This document shows, in pieces, positions 15,090-15,233 of a DNA stretch of 15,233 nucleotides. The notes beneath the pieces were generated by a model, which searched no databases, was not told the origin of the DNA, and was given only the letters and a program-made list of their open reading frames with translations. The DNA lies in NCBI GenBank assembly GCA_002402125.1, contig NVVG01000002.1, forward strand, positions 81,005 through 96,237, read 5' to 3'. Source of the stretch: Moraxellaceae bacterium (GTDB lineage Bacteria; Pseudomonadota; Gammaproteobacteria; Pseudomonadales; Ketobacteraceae). The position numbers and the translations under genes are program-made. Every line of letters begins with the position of its first letter. Position 1 is the stretch's first letter.

Positions 15090-15233
15090 ATGTTGGAAGC
15101 TAATATATCCGATCGTGAGTTCAACGCTTTTAGGACGTTTATTTATGATCAGGCGGGTATTAGCTTGAGTGACGAAAAGAAAATGCTAGTGACCTCTCGC
15201 TTAGGAAAAAGACTTCGACATTATTCACTGCAA
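15090..15233 (+). CDS. cheR: CheR receptor methyltransferase, N-terminal fragment (cut by window edge)
   Basis: The last 144 bases are an open frame of 48 codons starting MLEANISDREFNAFRTFIYD and continuing with AGISLSDEKKMLVTSRLGKR. This matches the N-terminal helical domain of CheR (F..F...I....GI.L...K..M...RL..R), which binds the methylation helices of receptors. CheR transfers methyl groups from S-adenosylmethionine to receptor glutamates. The SAM-binding and pentapeptide-binding parts lie beyond the window. GAGGT at 15078-15082 lies 7 bases before the ATG. The 102-base gap upstream shows no clear terminator. By analogy with related clusters, cheD and cheB probably follow. Confidence 0.9.
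   Translation, partial: MLEANISDREFNAFRTFIYDQAGISLSDEKKMLVTSRLGKRLRHYSLQ

Overview
The window looks like a chromosomal segment from a motile gammaproteobacterium, probably aquatic. That placement rests on moderate GC, the style of the hybrid kinase, and a che operon order (mcp-cheY-STAS-cheA-cheW-mcp-cheR) that resembles accessory chemosensory clusters of Pseudomonas and Vibrio relatives. I cannot name a genus. No RNA genes, insertion sequences or CRISPR arrays are visible.

Layout. (1) 1-2214, plus strand: the 3' part of a hybrid histidine kinase (PAS end, HisKA, HATPase, two receivers, HPt), with its start outside the window. (2) 2377-4068, minus strand: a transmembrane chemoreceptor convergent to the kinase. 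The 162-base gap between them holds one terminator-like hairpin for each gene. (3) 4069-4453: a 385-base divergent promoter region. (4) 4454 to the right edge, plus strand: one run of ten genes, namely a short HAMP-less receptor, cheY, a STAS protein, cheA, cheW, an alpha-carbonic anhydrase, a receptor with a histidine-rich sensor, a second cheW, a receptor with a large Cache-type sensor, and the first 48 codons of cheR.

How the genes fit together. Receptors (10349-12100 and 12759-14987), CheW and CheA should form a membrane signalling array. CheA phosphorylates CheY. CheR, and probably CheB/CheD beyond the window, would adapt the receptors. Both operon receptors with sensor domains end in a flexible tail plus an aromatic pentapeptide of the CheR/CheB-docking type, which fits cheR being next. 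No cheZ is present, but the short receptor immediately before cheY carries a DxxxQ segment that closely resembles the CheZ active-site helix, so it may supply CheY phosphatase activity.

Most unusual points: the CheZ-like segment inside a chemoreceptor, a periplasmic zinc carbonic anhydrase inside a chemotaxis operon next to a receptor with 13 histidines in its sensor, and an apparent duplicated cheW-mcp module. Functional links are inferences from sequence and context.
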